From an uncultured Bdellovibrionales bacterium (lineage in GTDB: Bacteria; Bdellovibrionota; Bdellovibrionia; Bdellovibrionales; UBA1609), in assembly GCA_937980625.1 (NCBI GenBank), contig CALJPJ010000113.1:1-5189 (forward strand): 5,189 bases of DNA, in the 5' to 3' direction. Positions 5,167-5,189 of this stretch are shown in pieces. Every line of letters begins with the position of its first letter. Within the stretch, counting starts at the first letter, position 1. The translations under genes and the position numbers were made by a program. The notes under the pieces are model-generated. The model did not search any database. It was not told the DNA's origin and worked only from the letters and a program-made list of their open reading frames with translations.

Positions 5167-5189
5167 TAGAAATACTCCTTTCTATTTTA
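5120..5189 (-). CDS. C-terminal end of an unidentified upstream gene (runs off right edge)
   Basis: One minus-strand frame is open from the right edge (first full codon at 5188) to TAA at 5120-5122, encoding 22 residues that end in an acidic stretch, RDSEEEDWE. It would stop 30 nt before the proposed cpaA start, a normal operon spacing. Nothing in so short a piece identifies the protein. The frame might be open by chance, and the TTG mini-ORF that overlaps it is the alternative reading. Confidence 0.35.
   Translation of the reverse strand, partial: KIERSISIGNSFMRDSEEEDWE

Overview
The window is one face of a Tad/Flp (type IVb pilus) assembly locus, with every gene on the minus strand. A secretin and a periplasmic CpaB partner imply a Gram-negative cell envelope. 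The DNA is clearly AT-rich, with AT-biased codon use and several non-ATG starts. An AT-rich member of the Bdellovibrionota or another former deltaproteobacterial lineage would fit, but that is inference from general character; nothing here fixes the taxonomy.

Layout, read in the direction of transcription (high to low coordinates). At the right edge is the last part of an upstream reading frame (stop at 5120-5122), or alternatively a TTG-started 24-residue mini-ORF. Next comes a 9-bp hairpin that includes a strong Shine-Dalgarno sequence, then cpaA (prepilin peptidase, 5089-4580), which appears to use an ATT start. Three tightly packed genes follow, each encoding a prepilin-like protein with a class III leader: 82 aa (4578-4330), 201 aa (4333-3728) and 196 aa (3724-3134). 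Then come cpaB (3073-2177) and the secretin cpaC (2163-682). A 274-bp gap without a gene holds a tandem 10-bp repeat and a large palindromic element: perfect 40-bp arms around a GC-rich 43-nt core. The left edge carries the first 135 codons of a ParA/MinD-family ATPase of the CpaE/TadZ type, with a TTG start at 407.

How the genes work together: CpaA cleaves the leaders of the pilin and the TadE/F-like minor pilins at the inner membrane. CpaC forms the outer-membrane pore and CpaB spans from the inner membrane to it. The CpaE/TadZ ATPase would localise the machine. The motor ATPase (CpaF/TadA) and the inner-membrane platform (TadB/TadC) are not in the window and probably lie beyond its left edge, although one or more could lie on the right. 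The first four complete genes are joined by a 1-nt gap, a 4-nt overlap and a 3-nt gap, so they are very likely co-translated; cpaB follows after 60 nt and cpaC after 13 nt.

The points most worth a second look are the cpaA start region (no ATG, GTG or TTG before the first catalytic Asp, and a hairpin abutting the start), the large palindrome between cpaC and the ATPase gene, the ATPase with no receiver domain, and a prepilin-like protein with Asp instead of Glu at +5.
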